Assembly (NCBI GenBank): GCA_964571235.1
Contig: CAZNAI010000003.1
Location: 248,001 to 312,000 of the forward strand
Length of the DNA stretch: 64,000 bases
Origin: JACRAV01 sp964571235
GTDB lineage: Bacteria; Zixibacteria; MSB-5A5; GN15; FEB-12
Direction of reading: 5' to 3'
In this document: positions 18,488-27,541 of the stretch, piece by piece
Layout of the letters: each line of letters begins with the position of its first letter
Position numbering within the stretch: position 1 is the stretch's first letter
Translations under genes and position numbers: made by a program
The notes under the pieces: generated by a model
Told to the model about the DNA's origin: nothing
Databases searched by the model: none
Seen by the model: only the letters and a program-made list of their open reading frames with translations

Positions 18488-19129
18488 CTACTTCAGTTCC
18501 TGGCCGCGACTTTGATAGATCTTGTCGATGATCTTGTACTCTTTGGCTTCCTGAGGAGACATAAAGTAATCGCGGTCGGTATCCTTTTCGATTCTTTCAA
18601 GCGGCTGACCAGTGTGTTTGACGAGCAAATCGTTGAGCCGTTTTTTCGTCTTGGTGAATTCTTCGGTCATGATGACGATGTCCGAGACCGGCCCTTGTGT
18701 TCCGGCGCTTGGCTGGTGAATCATGATCCGGCTGTTGGGAAGCGCCGAGCGCTTGCCGGCTGTGCCTGCGGCAAGAAGGAACGCGCCCATCGACGCCGCC
18801 AGTCCCATGCAGGTGGTCGAAACATCCGGCTTGATAAACTGCATTGTGTCGTAGATGGCCATCCCCGAAGTCACCGATCCGCCCGGCGAATTGATATACA
18901 GAAAAATGTCTTTCTCCGGATCCTCGGCGTCCAAAAAGAGCATCTGCGCGATCACCAGGTTGGCGACTCCGTCGTCGATCGGCGTACCGATGAAAATGAT
19001 CCGGTCTTTCAGAAGACGGGAATAAATGTCGTACGCCCGTTCGCCGCGGCCTGTCTGTTCGACCACCATCGGCACTAAGTACTGATTCATCGCGGAGTAT
19101 GAAGCAAGATCTCTGTCCTTGAGTTCCAT
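18488..19129 (-). CDS. clpP: ATP-dependent Clp protease proteolytic subunit ClpP
   Basis: 213-residue serine protease that forms the two-ring chamber of the Clp protease. The catalytic triad is visible: Ser in 'GLAASMGAFLL', His in 'RIMIHQPSAG' and Asp in 'KDTDRDYFMS'. Length and N-terminal processing region ('YLVPMVVEQTGRGERAYDIY') are standard. It lies between tig and clpX, 24 nt after tig, and is probably co-transcribed. Confidence 0.97.
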   Translation of the reverse strand: MELKDRDLASYSAMNQYLVPMVVEQTGRGERAYDIYSRLLKDRIIFIGTPIDDGVANLVIAQMLFLDAEDPEKDIFLYINSPGGSVTSGMAIYDTMQFIKPDVSTTCMGLAASMGAFLLAAGTAGKRSALPNSRIMIHQPSAGTQGPVSDIVIMTEEFTKTKKRLNDLLVKHTGQPLERIEKDTDRDYFMSPQEAKEYKIIDKIYQSRGQELK

Positions 19130-19153
19130 GTCCTGTCCTTCTATTGCGAAACG

Positions 19154-20419
19154 TTACTTGTCTTTTTTCAGCGGCACTTTGGTCGCTATGTTCAAAAGGA
19201 AGTCGATTACCTTCTCTTCAAGCATGGAATCGCGCAATTGTTCCGCGCGACCTGAGCGGGCCAGGGCCACCCCGGCTTCGTCGGGTGTAACTCCATGGCT
19301 TTCAGCGTACCCACGTATCCAATTGTCGGTATCGGCGGGCAAAACTTCAATCTTCTGCTGGCTCGCCAGCCGCCGCCAGATCAAATCCCAGCGCATCGAC
19401 TCGATCCCGATCTCGCGGTAAGTCTCGCGCACCTGCTTTTCGTCGAATTCACCACCCTGTTTTTTGAAGTCTTCCACCACCGCGTCCAGATACTCACTGA
19501 CCATCCCCTCGGGAATCTGAATTGCGTTTTTCTGCACGAGTGCGTGCATGATCTGGCGTCGCTGAAAGCGATTTTGCGATTCTTCTTTCTGGCGATGAAT
19601 ATTCTCGCGCACTTTGATCTTAAATTCGAGTGCTGTCTGAGCCAGTCCGGTGCGGGCGGCGAAGGCGTCATCCAGTTCGGGCAAGAGCCGCTCTTTGATT
19701 TCTTTGACTGTCACTTGCCAGGTTATGTGTGCGCCGGCAAAGCGGGTGTCGGTATACCCCTCGGGATAGACAACTTCGACTGTGCGGACATCACCGGGTT
19801 TCACACCCGGGAGCGCTTCTTTGAATTGCTCGACTGTCATCCGGTAGCCAAGATCGATCTCGGAGTTTGAGAAAAAGTCCTGCTCTACCGCCAGATTTGG
19901 ATCAGCGATCTTTTTCAGATCAGCTACCACGACATCGGTAGTCAAAGCATTACGATCTACCGTCCGTAGCTCGGAGAGTCGACGACGCGCTTGCTCGACA
20001 ACTTCGTCAACCTCGGCGTCTTCGACCGTCAGCTCGACGGTGGAAACTTCAAGTCCCTCATAGGAAATCTTGTCGATCTCGGGCATGACTTCGACCTGCG
20101 CGATATACATAAAGCCGCCGTCGTCACGCATCTGCAAATCGGTGACAGTCGGCTTAGTAGCGACCTTTAGCGTCTTTTCGCGAACCGCTTCGGGGTAGGT
20201 GGCCTGAATCAATTCGTCGATTGCATCGAGCCGTACTTCTTCGGTGAAGAGTTGTTTGATCATCGCCATCGGGGCCATTCCTTTGCGGAACCCCTTGAGC
20301 GTGACGCTTTTCTTCTTCTCGTCGAATTTCTTGTCCATCTCGGTCTGGACACGGTCGCAGGGGACTTCAACATGAAGTTGCCTCACCAGACCTTCTTTGC
20401 TTACTAATTCAACCTTCAC
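19154..20419 (-). CDS. tig: trigger factor, ribosome-associated chaperone
   Basis: 421 residues. The ribosome-docking motif 'LKGFRKGMAPMAMIKQLF' lies near residue 45; a degenerate peptidyl-prolyl isomerase domain (about 140-240) and a helical C-terminal chaperone region follow. It binds nascent chains at the exit tunnel. I start at the GTG at 20419 (preceded by GGTGGAGAG) because the conserved N-terminus begins there; an ATG 60 nt upstream would add a non-conserved extension. First gene of the tig-clpP-clpX unit. Confidence 0.93.
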   Translation of the reverse strand: MKVELVSKEGLVRQLHVEVPCDRVQTEMDKKFDEKKKSVTLKGFRKGMAPMAMIKQLFTEEVRLDAIDELIQATYPEAVREKTLKVATKPTVTDLQMRDDGGFMYIAQVEVMPEIDKISYEGLEVSTVELTVEDAEVDEVVEQARRRLSELRTVDRNALTTDVVVADLKKIADPNLAVEQDFFSNSEIDLGYRMTVEQFKEALPGVKPGDVRTVEVVYPEGYTDTRFAGAHITWQVTVKEIKERLLPELDDAFAARTGLAQTALEFKIKVRENIHRQKEESQNRFQRRQIMHALVQKNAIQIPEGMVSEYLDAVVEDFKKQGGEFDEKQVRETYREIGIESMRWDLIWRRLASQQKIEVLPADTDNWIRGYAESHGVTPDEAGVALARSGRAEQLRDSMLEEKVIDFLLNIATKVPLKKDK

Positions 20420-20502
20420 AGTCTCTCCACCATTGTGTGTGTCTCGACAGAGATAATTCCCCGCCGACTTTTCAAACATAGCCGCTCATGCCAACCCGTC
20501 AA

Positions 20503-20738
20503 ATCTCGACCGCAATCTCAATGCGATCGGGCTCAGCCATCGCATATGCCGCAAATTCAGTTGCGTAGATTTGATATGTGCAAATCTCGTCGCAACTCTC
20601 GATACGACTTGGCGAAGCCCTCGCGTGTGCCGCTGGCACACTGTCGTACCGCAAGACGATTGTGTTGATTCGGCAAATCCTAATCTCAACACAACTCTCA
20701 AAGCGATCCGGCGAAGCCCTCGCCACACCCGCTGGGTG
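20503..20738. repeat. degenerate tandem repeats downstream of tRNA-Leu
   Basis: Three diverged units of roughly 90-95 nt end just before the tRNA 3' end. Shared words are GCAAATC, CAACTCTC, GGCGAAGCCCTCGC and CGCTGG. On the minus strand they read as a peptide-like repeat (ARASPDRFESC...), but this is a repeat artefact with no ribosome site. Similar words (CTCGATACGA, GGCGAAGCC) lie beside tRNA-Glu near 9.25-9.35 kb. Confidence 0.6.
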
Positions 20739-20821
<83 letters not shown>

Positions 20822-20837
20822 GCTACTATAGCTTAGT

Positions 20838-20866
20838 AAAATACGGGATAAAATGTGGACAGGCAA
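20838..20866 (-). promoter_or_regulatory. probable promoter of tRNA-Leu
   Basis: Minus-strand TTGCCT, 17-nt spacer, TATTTT, ending 17 nt before the mature tRNA. Confidence 0.5.
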
Positions 20867-21014
20867 GGTGAAATGGGCCCCTCGGGCTGTTGTACAACTC
20901 ATTAATAGACAATGTTTTAACTGTGATTGGCCATTTGGACTGTCGACGGCAAGCACAAAACAAAGCGCCGTGAGGCAAGTCCCGGCGCCTTTGAAAGACC
21001 TCTGAGAGGATTGC

Positions 21015-21491
21015 TTACTTTGCGTTCTTTTCCTTCTCTATCTTCGCAAAAAAGTCCGACGAATTCTTGCCGAATTCCTGCAACTGTCGCACTATGGCTG
21101 TGTCAGTCGAGGTGTAGACGACATAAATGTCATCGCCGGATTTGAATTCATCGGGCATCACACCCATTCCGTAAAATGATCCGAGGGTCGAGCAGTGACG
21201 GCACATCGCGACTTGTTTTCCCGCCTGAATTTCTTTGATGACATCTTTGAGCGACTCCTGCGCTTTAGCAAAGGCTGGCTGATAGTCGTGGTCGATATGC
21301 GAAACTGAGAACAGGCCGTTGTGCAGATTGAAATACTGGTGGTTCATGTGTTCCAAAAGGCCCGGCTGGGCGGCAAAGCGCTTGCAGAATTCGCAATTCT
21401 GCGTGTCGAACCATGGTCCGGGATCGGTGGCCATTGCAACTACGCCCACCAATACCAAACAGATGGTGAGAAGAATCATGCGGCGGTTCAT
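21015..21491 (-). CDS. small secreted protein with two CxxC motifs
   Basis: 158 residues, unknown family. A signal peptide (MNRRMILLTICLVLVGVVAMA) precedes a mature domain with 'NCEFCKRFAAQPG' and 'MCRHCSTLGSF', separated by a helical section with four histidines ('HMNHQYFNLHNG', 'SHIDHDYQP'). The Cys and His sets could bind metal or form redox pairs; this is inference. Start chosen at the ATG at 21491, with GGAGG upstream; longer frames lack a signal peptide at their start. Monocistronic with its own promoter. Confidence 0.7.
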   Translation of the reverse strand: MNRRMILLTICLVLVGVVAMATDPGPWFDTQNCEFCKRFAAQPGLLEHMNHQYFNLHNGLFSVSHIDHDYQPAFAKAQESLKDVIKEIQAGKQVAMCRHCSTLGSFYGMGVMPDEFKSGDDIYVVYTSTDTAIVRQLQEFGKNSSDFFAKIEKEKNAK

Positions 21492-21542
21492 CTGACTTCC
21501 TCCGTGTTCAATATGATGATTTGATGTCTCGTAATCGATCCG

Positions 21543-21571
21543 AATATACTGTGCGGTGTTGCTCGAAGCAA
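21543..21571 (-). promoter_or_regulatory. sigma-70-type promoter of the CxxC protein gene
   Basis: Minus-strand TTGCTT, 17-nt spacer, TATATT, about 50 nt upstream of the start codon. Confidence 0.5.
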
Positions 21572-21671
21572 GTCCCGTGCACCAGGAGTAGCGTGTTGTG
21601 CTGTCCTGTTTTAGGCTTGCTAAGAACAAGACATGTGGCGGATACTGTCGGATATTCAGGAGAAGACGAAG

Positions 21672-23516
21672 ATGAAATCGTTCAAACTGTTACCGTCGAT
21701 CGACCGCCTGCTTGAGGGCGCTGTTACTGCCGCCAGAAGATTCCCGCTGGCGCTACTGTGCGCCACAGTGGGTGCTATTACGGCGGTCATTCTCACCGAA
21801 CATCGCGGACTCGACGAACCGTCGCGACTGCTTAGCTTGGTCGCTACCATGTCGCTCGGGCTTCCGCTATTCATTGCGCTGGTGACTATGGGGGAGAGGT
21901 ACCGATGGTCCAGCGCGTGGCGAATCGGCGCGCAACTCATTGGCGTGGTTGCTTTAGTCGGCTACTTCTTCTCGCTCCCTAAAGACCTCTTTCACCCCAC
22001 AAACTATGCCATTCGTCATGCAATACTCTTGTTTGGTCTGCATTTCTTTGTGGCGATTGGTCCTTTTCTGCAAAGAGGCGCGGGAAATGGTTTTTGGCAG
22101 TACAACAAATCGCTCCTGCTCAAATTCCTCACCGCCGCGTTTTATTCCGCCGCCTTGTTTATCGGATTTTGCATCGCACTGGCCGCGGCTGATTATCTAT
22201 TCGGGTTCGATGTCGACGGCGACACTTACGCCGAACTCTGGATGCTGATGGCCGGCCTGGTCAATACCTGGATATTTCTTGCGCTCGTTCCCTCTGATTA
22301 CGCCGCGCTTGAGGCCAGCGACGAATACCCGGCCGGGCTCAAGATTTTTTCGCAGTATGTTTTACTGCCGCTGGTCGGCCTCTACTTTGTCATTTTGTTC
22401 GCCTATGAACTCAAGATCATCTTCGAGTGGAACTGGCCTAAAGGGTGGGTCTCGCAGATGGTCCTTTGGTACGCAGTAGTTGGCACCCTTGCGCTCTTAT
22501 TGCTCCACCCTCTACGTGAACGCGAGGGAAGCAAGTGGATCGGTAAATTCGGCAACTGGTTTTTCCGGCTCTTAGTGCCGCTCACGGTCATGCTCTTTCT
22601 GGCGATACGCCGCCGAATCGCCGACTACGGTGTCACCGAGCCGCGGTATGTGGTGCTGGCGCTTTCATTTGGTCTATCGCTTGTAGTGCTCTACTTCATT
22701 TTCTCAAAGCGAAAAGACATTCGACTTATTCCGATTGTGCTGGTGGTACTGGCCGTGCTGTCGGCGTACGGCCCGATCTCGGCGTCATCGATTTCATGCT
22801 GGAGCCAGGTTTCGCGGCTTGAAGAGATGCTGATAGCAAACGGCATTTGGAAAGGTGGCGCTGTCGCTAAACCGTCCGCGGAGATTCCACTCGAGCAACG
22901 CCGCGAGATGAGCAGTGTGATAGCCTATCTCAACGAAGCTCAGGGGCCGTCGGTCTTTCGTCGCTGGCTCTCCGACAGCGAACTTGCGCCGATACAAAAA
23001 ACCTTCGACTCGAACTACACACGCTACTCCGCCAATGACACCGTAGCCGCCATGTTTGGATTTGATTTCAATTGGTCTCGCTACTACGGCAACGAAGGAA
23101 AATGGGTCTCACTTTGGGTCGAAGACCCATACACGCTCGATATCGCCGGATATGAACGCCTGTTAAGCTTTGAGTATCCCGGAAGCAGAGGTGTTGACTC
23201 CGCACAATTTTATGTATTCAACGGCGACTCGATTTCGCTTCGGGTACTGCCCAAGTCATCAACAATTCAAGCGTCACTCAAGAACACCGGTAGTACCGTT
23301 TGGGATACAGTTGCGGTCGATATCAAACAACGAGTTGTCGAGCTGTATCGCATGGATAACCCGAGACAGATTCCGCAGGATTCGATGACTTTCGACCGTT
23401 CAGTCGGCAATTACGATCTCCGCTTTTTGCTACGAGGCGCCAATGGCGAGCGGCGCGACAGCGCCCTGGAATTGACATCGCTCAATGCCCGGATACTCGT
23501 GCGGAAACAGCAGTAA
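21672..23516 (+). CDS. DUF4153 family integral membrane protein
   Basis: 614 residues. The first ~380 contain about ten hydrophobic helices beginning with 'FPLALLCATVGAITAVIL'; 'YVLLPLVGLYFVILFAYELKII' and 'KGWVSQMVLWYAVVG' fit the DUF4153 pattern. The last ~220 residues are a soluble domain, probably periplasmic. Start taken at 21672, where AGGAG lies upstream; an ATG 39 nt earlier is the alternative. Function is not established for the family. The next gene begins 7 nt downstream, implying co-transcription. Confidence 0.75.
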   Translation: MKSFKLLPSIDRLLEGAVTAARRFPLALLCATVGAITAVILTEHRGLDEPSRLLSLVATMSLGLPLFIALVTMGERYRWSSAWRIGAQLIGVVALVGYFFSLPKDLFHPTNYAIRHAILLFGLHFFVAIGPFLQRGAGNGFWQYNKSLLLKFLTAAFYSAALFIGFCIALAAADYLFGFDVDGDTYAELWMLMAGLVNTWIFLALVPSDYAALEASDEYPAGLKIFSQYVLLPLVGLYFVILFAYELKIIFEWNWPKGWVSQMVLWYAVVGTLALLLLHPLREREGSKWIGKFGNWFFRLLVPLTVMLFLAIRRRIADYGVTEPRYVVLALSFGLSLVVLYFIFSKRKDIRLIPIVLVVLAVLSAYGPISASSISCWSQVSRLEEMLIANGIWKGGAVAKPSAEIPLEQRREMSSVIAYLNEAQGPSVFRRWLSDSELAPIQKTFDSNYTRYSANDTVAAMFGFDFNWSRYYGNEGKWVSLWVEDPYTLDIAGYERLLSFEYPGSRGVDSAQFYVFNGDSISLRVLPKSSTIQASLKNTGSTVWDTVAVDIKQRVVELYRMDNPRQIPQDSMTFDRSVGNYDLRFLLRGANGERRDSALELTSLNARILVRKQQ

Positions 23517-23523
23517 AACGTTG

Positions 23524-24684
23524 ATGTACGACCGCCTTTTTGAACCGCTGGCCGTTGCCGGCAAGTTGACTTTGCGCAACCGTCTGGTCATGGCGCCAAT
23601 GACTACCGTCTCAGGTGAACTCGACGGTTCTTTTTCCCTCGAGGAAATTGCGTATCTCGGGCGTCGGGCACAAGACGGTATTGGTCTTGTCATGACCCCC
23701 GCCTGCTACTGCCACAAATCCGGCCACTCATTTGAGCGACAGGTTGGCTGTCACAACGATTCTACGCTCGATGGTCTTGCGCGTTGTGCTAAGTCAATCA
23801 ACGCAAATGGCGCGGCGTCGTTTCTGCAAATCCACCACGGTGGCAACGCCGCTCGCTCGGAATACATGGGGCAACCGCCCTTGGCGCCGTCTGCGGTGAT
23901 CAATCGTCGAGGGACTTCAGAAACGCCGAGAGCAATGACTGAAGATGAGATTTGGATGATCATCGAGTCTTTCGCAATGGCCGCACGACGCGCTAAGCAG
24001 GCGGGATTTACCGGAATAGAACTCCACGGCGCGAATACGTATCTCTTTCAACAATTCTTCTCGCCGTTTACGAACAAGCGAATCGACAAATGGGGCGGAG
24101 AAAAAGTCTGTGCAACTTGCGTTGATCACCAGTCGCACGACTCGATGGATATATGTAACCGTCTTGAAAACCGCTCACGCTTTGCCCGAGAAATTGTCAA
24201 CGCTGTGCGGGCCGAAGTAGGCAAGGACTATCCGATCTGCTACCGGATTTCGCCCGAAGAACCTGATCCCGACGGTTACTCTGTCCGTGACGCGATTGCA
24301 CTTCTCAAGATGCTGATTGCCGATGGCATCGATATAGTCCATGTATCATCATGGGAGTACGGCGTGGGAGTCCGCGACGATTGTCCGATCAGATCGCATC
24401 CGTCGCTGATGATACGGGAGGCCCTTCCCCCGCACATTCCCGTGATCGGCGTAGGATCAATCGTTCACCCTGACCAGGCTATGAGGGTCCTAAGCGACGG
24501 CCTTGATCTGGTCGCGCTTGGCCGCGCACTTCTGCTCGATGCCGATTGGACACTAAAAGTACGAGCCGGTCAGGCCGACCGGCTCCAAACCTTTTTGCGA
24601 TCTGAATCCGATCGCGATCATCTTGATATACCGCCACGAATGCGCGAGTACACCCGTCGTTCTATCGCAGTGATACCAGACTAA
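23524..24684 (+). CDS. old yellow enzyme family NADH:flavin oxidoreductase
   Basis: 386-residue FMN barrel. 'LRNRLVMAPMTT', 'QIHHGGNAARSEYMG', 'ELHGANTYLFQQFFSPFTNKR' and 'GVGSIVHPDQAMRVL...DLVALGRALL' are the FMN- and substrate-binding segments in order. It would reduce activated C=C bonds with NAD(P)H. An insertion carrying CATC and several His/Asp ('CVDHQSHDSMD', nt about 24109-24150) splits the usual 'YGGSxxNRxRF' segment; it is absent from typical members I know. Start at the ATG at 23524, where the family sequence begins; a longer in-frame start overlaps the upstream gene. Substrate unknown. Confidence 0.85.
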   Translation: MYDRLFEPLAVAGKLTLRNRLVMAPMTTVSGELDGSFSLEEIAYLGRRAQDGIGLVMTPACYCHKSGHSFERQVGCHNDSTLDGLARCAKSINANGAASFLQIHHGGNAARSEYMGQPPLAPSAVINRRGTSETPRAMTEDEIWMIIESFAMAARRAKQAGFTGIELHGANTYLFQQFFSPFTNKRIDKWGGEKVCATCVDHQSHDSMDICNRLENRSRFAREIVNAVRAEVGKDYPICYRISPEEPDPDGYSVRDAIALLKMLIADGIDIVHVSSWEYGVGVRDDCPIRSHPSLMIREALPPHIPVIGVGSIVHPDQAMRVLSDGLDLVALGRALLLDADWTLKVRAGQADRLQTFLRSESDRDHLDIPPRMREYTRRSIAVIPD

Positions 24685-24686
24685 GT

Positions 24687-25067
24687 TTATTCTGCCGATT
24701 GCACATTGTGCATTGTTGCAGTCGTATTTGTCCAGCGGATAGTGTCACCAAGCTCAATCGTGAAATCGGGCAATGTGTTGTTGGTGATGTCATCCTGAAA
24801 TTTGTTGGGCGTTCCGGCGGCATTTACAGTGATTACCGCATGCATCCCCGAATTCGCGGTCCCATGAAAACTGCAGAAGTAATGAAATGTCCCCGCTTTG
24901 TTAAAGACATGCTCGAACGAGTCATTCTGATTGAGGGTAGGAGAGACAAACTCCCGCCCGCCGGGACCGCCGGAGCCCGACGGAGAGCTATCCGACGAAC
25001 AGCCGACCGCGGCGATGACAAACAAAGAGAGACTGATTCCTGCGAACCTCTTGTGGTTTTTGGACAT
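24687..25067 (-). CDS. cupredoxin-like copper lipoprotein, apparently circularly permuted
   Basis: 126 residues. A lipobox signal (LFVIAAVGC) gives an outer-membrane or periplasm-anchored protein with a Ser/Gly linker. The mature chain opens with what is normally the C-terminal half of a plastocyanin-like domain ('FNKAGTFHYFCSFHGTANSG', M next: Cys, His and Met ligands) and ends with the usual N-terminal half ('ELGDTIRWTNTTATMHNV': first His ligand). All four type-1 copper ligands are present once. Start at 25067 follows from the signal peptide. It is convergent with, and 2 nt from, the flavin enzyme gene. Likely electron transfer. Confidence 0.75.
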   Translation of the reverse strand: MSKNHKRFAGISLSLFVIAAVGCSSDSSPSGSGGPGGREFVSPTLNQNDSFEHVFNKAGTFHYFCSFHGTANSGMHAVITVNAAGTPNKFQDDITNNTLPDFTIELGDTIRWTNTTATMHNVQSAE

Positions 25068-25298
25068 GAGCCATGCTCCGTTTCTGCTACCGTGCGCACT
25101 GCGCTCCGGCTCGTTTTCGAGTTTACCTGAACCTGGCCGCCCTCCCGACAGGCCGCTTTCTGTTTTCCTATAACAGTGAGTGAGGCCGAATAGTTTTCGT
25201 GCATCCGGGGTATGCCTTGACAGCCCGCTCCGGCAGTCATATGGTAGACCAAGGTTTCGGATTAGGTCGCTGGCAACCATAAATCGTGAGCGAGTAGC

Positions 25299-26090
25299 AT
25301 GACACAGGAAATTGTTCAAATCGATGCTTTTGCAGATAGGCAGTTTACCGGCAATCCCGCCGCAGTTTGCCTGATGAAGTCGGTTCGCGACGAACAGTGG
25401 ATGCAGGCGGTGGCGCGGGAAATGAACGTCAGCGAGACAGCTTTTTTGTATCCTGAAAACGACGGGTACAACCTGCGCTGGTTCACCCCCTCGGTCGAGG
25501 TCAAATTGTGCGGCCATGCAACACTCGCCTCCGCTCATCACTTATGGGAAAGCGGGCGTGAGCCGCTGGATGCAACTCTGCGATTTCACACAAAGAGTGG
25601 CGTTCTCACAGCACTCAAACGGGGCGATTCGATCGAACTGGATTTCCCGGCCCGCCCGGCTGTCGCCGTTTCACCACCAGCCGGACTTCTTACCGCTCTC
25701 AATGTAACCGCCACTTTTGTCGGCAAAAGCGAATACGATTATCTCATCGAAGTACCGTCAGAAGAAGCAGTTCGCGCCTGTAGTCCGGATATGGGAAAAC
25801 TCAAAGCGCTCCCGGTGCGCGGCGCAATCGTTACCACCCAGTCGTCATCGACGGAGTATGATATCGTGTCTCGCTTTTTTGCTCCGGGCGCCGGAGTCGA
25901 TGAGGACCCGGTCACCGGTTCGGCTCACTGCACGCTCGGACCGTACTGGTCGTTCAAGCTCGGCAAGTACGTTCTTCATGCGTACCAGGCCTCCGCTCGC
26001 GGCGGACGGATGATAGTCACTCTGGATAACGACCGGGTCCGTCTCGCTGGGCGGGCAATTACTGTTCTTCGGTGCGAACTGTTAACGTAG
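25299..26090 (+). CDS. PhzF family isomerase/epimerase
   Basis: 263 residues with the duplicated half-barrel of the PhzF/DapF fold. 'QIDAFADRQFTGNPAAVCLM' at the start, 'NVSETAFLYP' (the catalytic Glu) and 'DEDPVTGSAHCTLGPYW' (second-half binding loop) are diagnostic. Outside phenazine producers the substrate is generally unknown, and no phenazine genes are present here. Monocistronic; the start codon begins the conserved domain. Confidence 0.9.
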   Translation: MTQEIVQIDAFADRQFTGNPAAVCLMKSVRDEQWMQAVAREMNVSETAFLYPENDGYNLRWFTPSVEVKLCGHATLASAHHLWESGREPLDATLRFHTKSGVLTALKRGDSIELDFPARPAVAVSPPAGLLTALNVTATFVGKSEYDYLIEVPSEEAVRACSPDMGKLKALPVRGAIVTTQSSSTEYDIVSRFFAPGAGVDEDPVTGSAHCTLGPYWSFKLGKYVLHAYQASARGGRMIVTLDNDRVRLAGRAITVLRCELLT

Positions 26091-26195
26091 TTTCTCCCAC
26101 CCGACCGCCCATGAACAGTCGCCTCGGCCTTGTTAAAACTTGTCGCGCCTGTTGCCGGGAATTACTCTGCCATAAGCAACAAAGGAAAACTGTTC

Positions 26196-27539
26196 ATGGC
26201 TATAGATCCTTCCATTTTTAAAGCATACGATATCCGCGGCAATCACCCCGAGCAGATTAACCGGGAGATCGCCTATGATATAGGCGCCGCTCTCGCGACC
26301 TTTCTTCGCCCGCGCTCTATTGCAGTCGGCCGTGATATGCGGGTTTCGTCGGGAGAACTTTTCGACGGACTCACGCGCGCCCTCAATGACTCGGGTGTCG
26401 ATGTGGTTGACCTGGGGCTGATCTCTACCGACGGCCTTTATTTCGCGGTCGGCAAGTACGACTACGAAGGCGGCGTGATGATCACCGCGAGTCACAATCC
26501 GAAACAATACAACGGTTTCAAAATCTGCCGCAAACTGGCCGAGCCGCTTTCTGGTTCCGACGGCCTCGGGCAGATGCTTGAGATGATTCAGGCCGGCACA
26601 CACATAAACAGGCTACCCTCTCGCGGTGTGACTATCAGAAAAGAAATAGAGGAAGAATACGCCGCCCACTGTTTGTCATTTATCGACGCTGGTTTGGTCA
26701 AACCGTATCACGTCGTCATCGACGCCGGCAACGGCATGGCGGGGGCTACGCTTCCACCGGTACTGGCCCAACTGCCGATCAAAGTAACACCTCTGTATTT
26801 CGAACTCGACGGTTCTTTCCCCAATCACCCGGCCTCGCCGATCGAGCTTGAAAATCTGGTCGATCTCCAGAAGAAAATGTCGGAGGTCAAAGCCGACTTT
26901 GGCGTAGCGTTCGACGGCGACGCCGACCGGATGTTTCTGCTGGACCGAAACGGCAAACAACTCGGCGGCGATATGGTCACCGCGCTGGTTGCCAAGTCAC
27001 TTTTGTCAAAGCACCCCGGCGAAACGATTCTCTACAACATAATCTGCTCCAAAGCAGTACCCGAACTGGTAACCAAACTCGGCGGCAAGGCGGTGCGTAC
27101 ACGAGTCGGCCACGCTCTGATCAAGCCACTGATGAAAAAATGCAATGCCATCTTTGGCGGTGAACACTCCGGCCACTTCTACTTTCGCGATAACTGGTTT
27201 GCCGATTCGGGTATGATTGCTTTTCTGGTTTGTCTGGAGCTGATCTCAGTCGAGAATCGGCCATTGCATCAGATGGTCAAAGAGATCGATCCTTACGTGC
27301 GCTCCGGTGAGATAAACAGCCGCGTCAAGTCGGCGACCGAGCGAATTGAGGCAGTCAAGATGGCCTTCTCCGATGCCGAACACGATATGCTCGACGGCCT
27401 CACTATCAGCTACCCCAACTTTTGGTTTAATCTCCGTCCCTCGAATACCGAACCACTCCTGCGATTAAATATTGAGGCTGATTCGCCCGCTCTGCTTGAA
27501 GACACCAAGACAAAACTCCTCAAAATAATCAGAGCGTGA
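26196..27539 (+). CDS. phosphomannomutase/phosphoglucomutase
   Basis: 447-residue alpha-D-phosphohexomutase that moves phosphate between C6 and C1 of mannose or glucose, feeding nucleotide-sugar synthesis. It shows the phosphoserine loop 'MITASHNPKQYNG', the magnesium loop 'FDGDADRM', the sugar-recognition loop 'GGEHSGHFYF' and the phosphate loop 'RPSNTEPLLR'. The ATG at 26196 begins the conserved 'FKAYDIRG' region and has AAAGGA upstream; the longer frame from 26130 is not family-like. The stop lies 2 nt before the ATG of the double-receiver gene, so the two are probably coupled. Confidence 0.92.
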   Translation: MAIDPSIFKAYDIRGNHPEQINREIAYDIGAALATFLRPRSIAVGRDMRVSSGELFDGLTRALNDSGVDVVDLGLISTDGLYFAVGKYDYEGGVMITASHNPKQYNGFKICRKLAEPLSGSDGLGQMLEMIQAGTHINRLPSRGVTIRKEIEEEYAAHCLSFIDAGLVKPYHVVIDAGNGMAGATLPPVLAQLPIKVTPLYFELDGSFPNHPASPIELENLVDLQKKMSEVKADFGVAFDGDADRMFLLDRNGKQLGGDMVTALVAKSLLSKHPGETILYNIICSKAVPELVTKLGGKAVRTRVGHALIKPLMKKCNAIFGGEHSGHFYFRDNWFADSGMIAFLVCLELISVENRPLHQMVKEIDPYVRSGEINSRVKSATERIEAVKMAFSDAEHDMLDGLTISYPNFWFNLRPSNTEPLLRLNIEADSPALLEDTKTKLLKIIRA

Positions 27540-27541
27540 CC

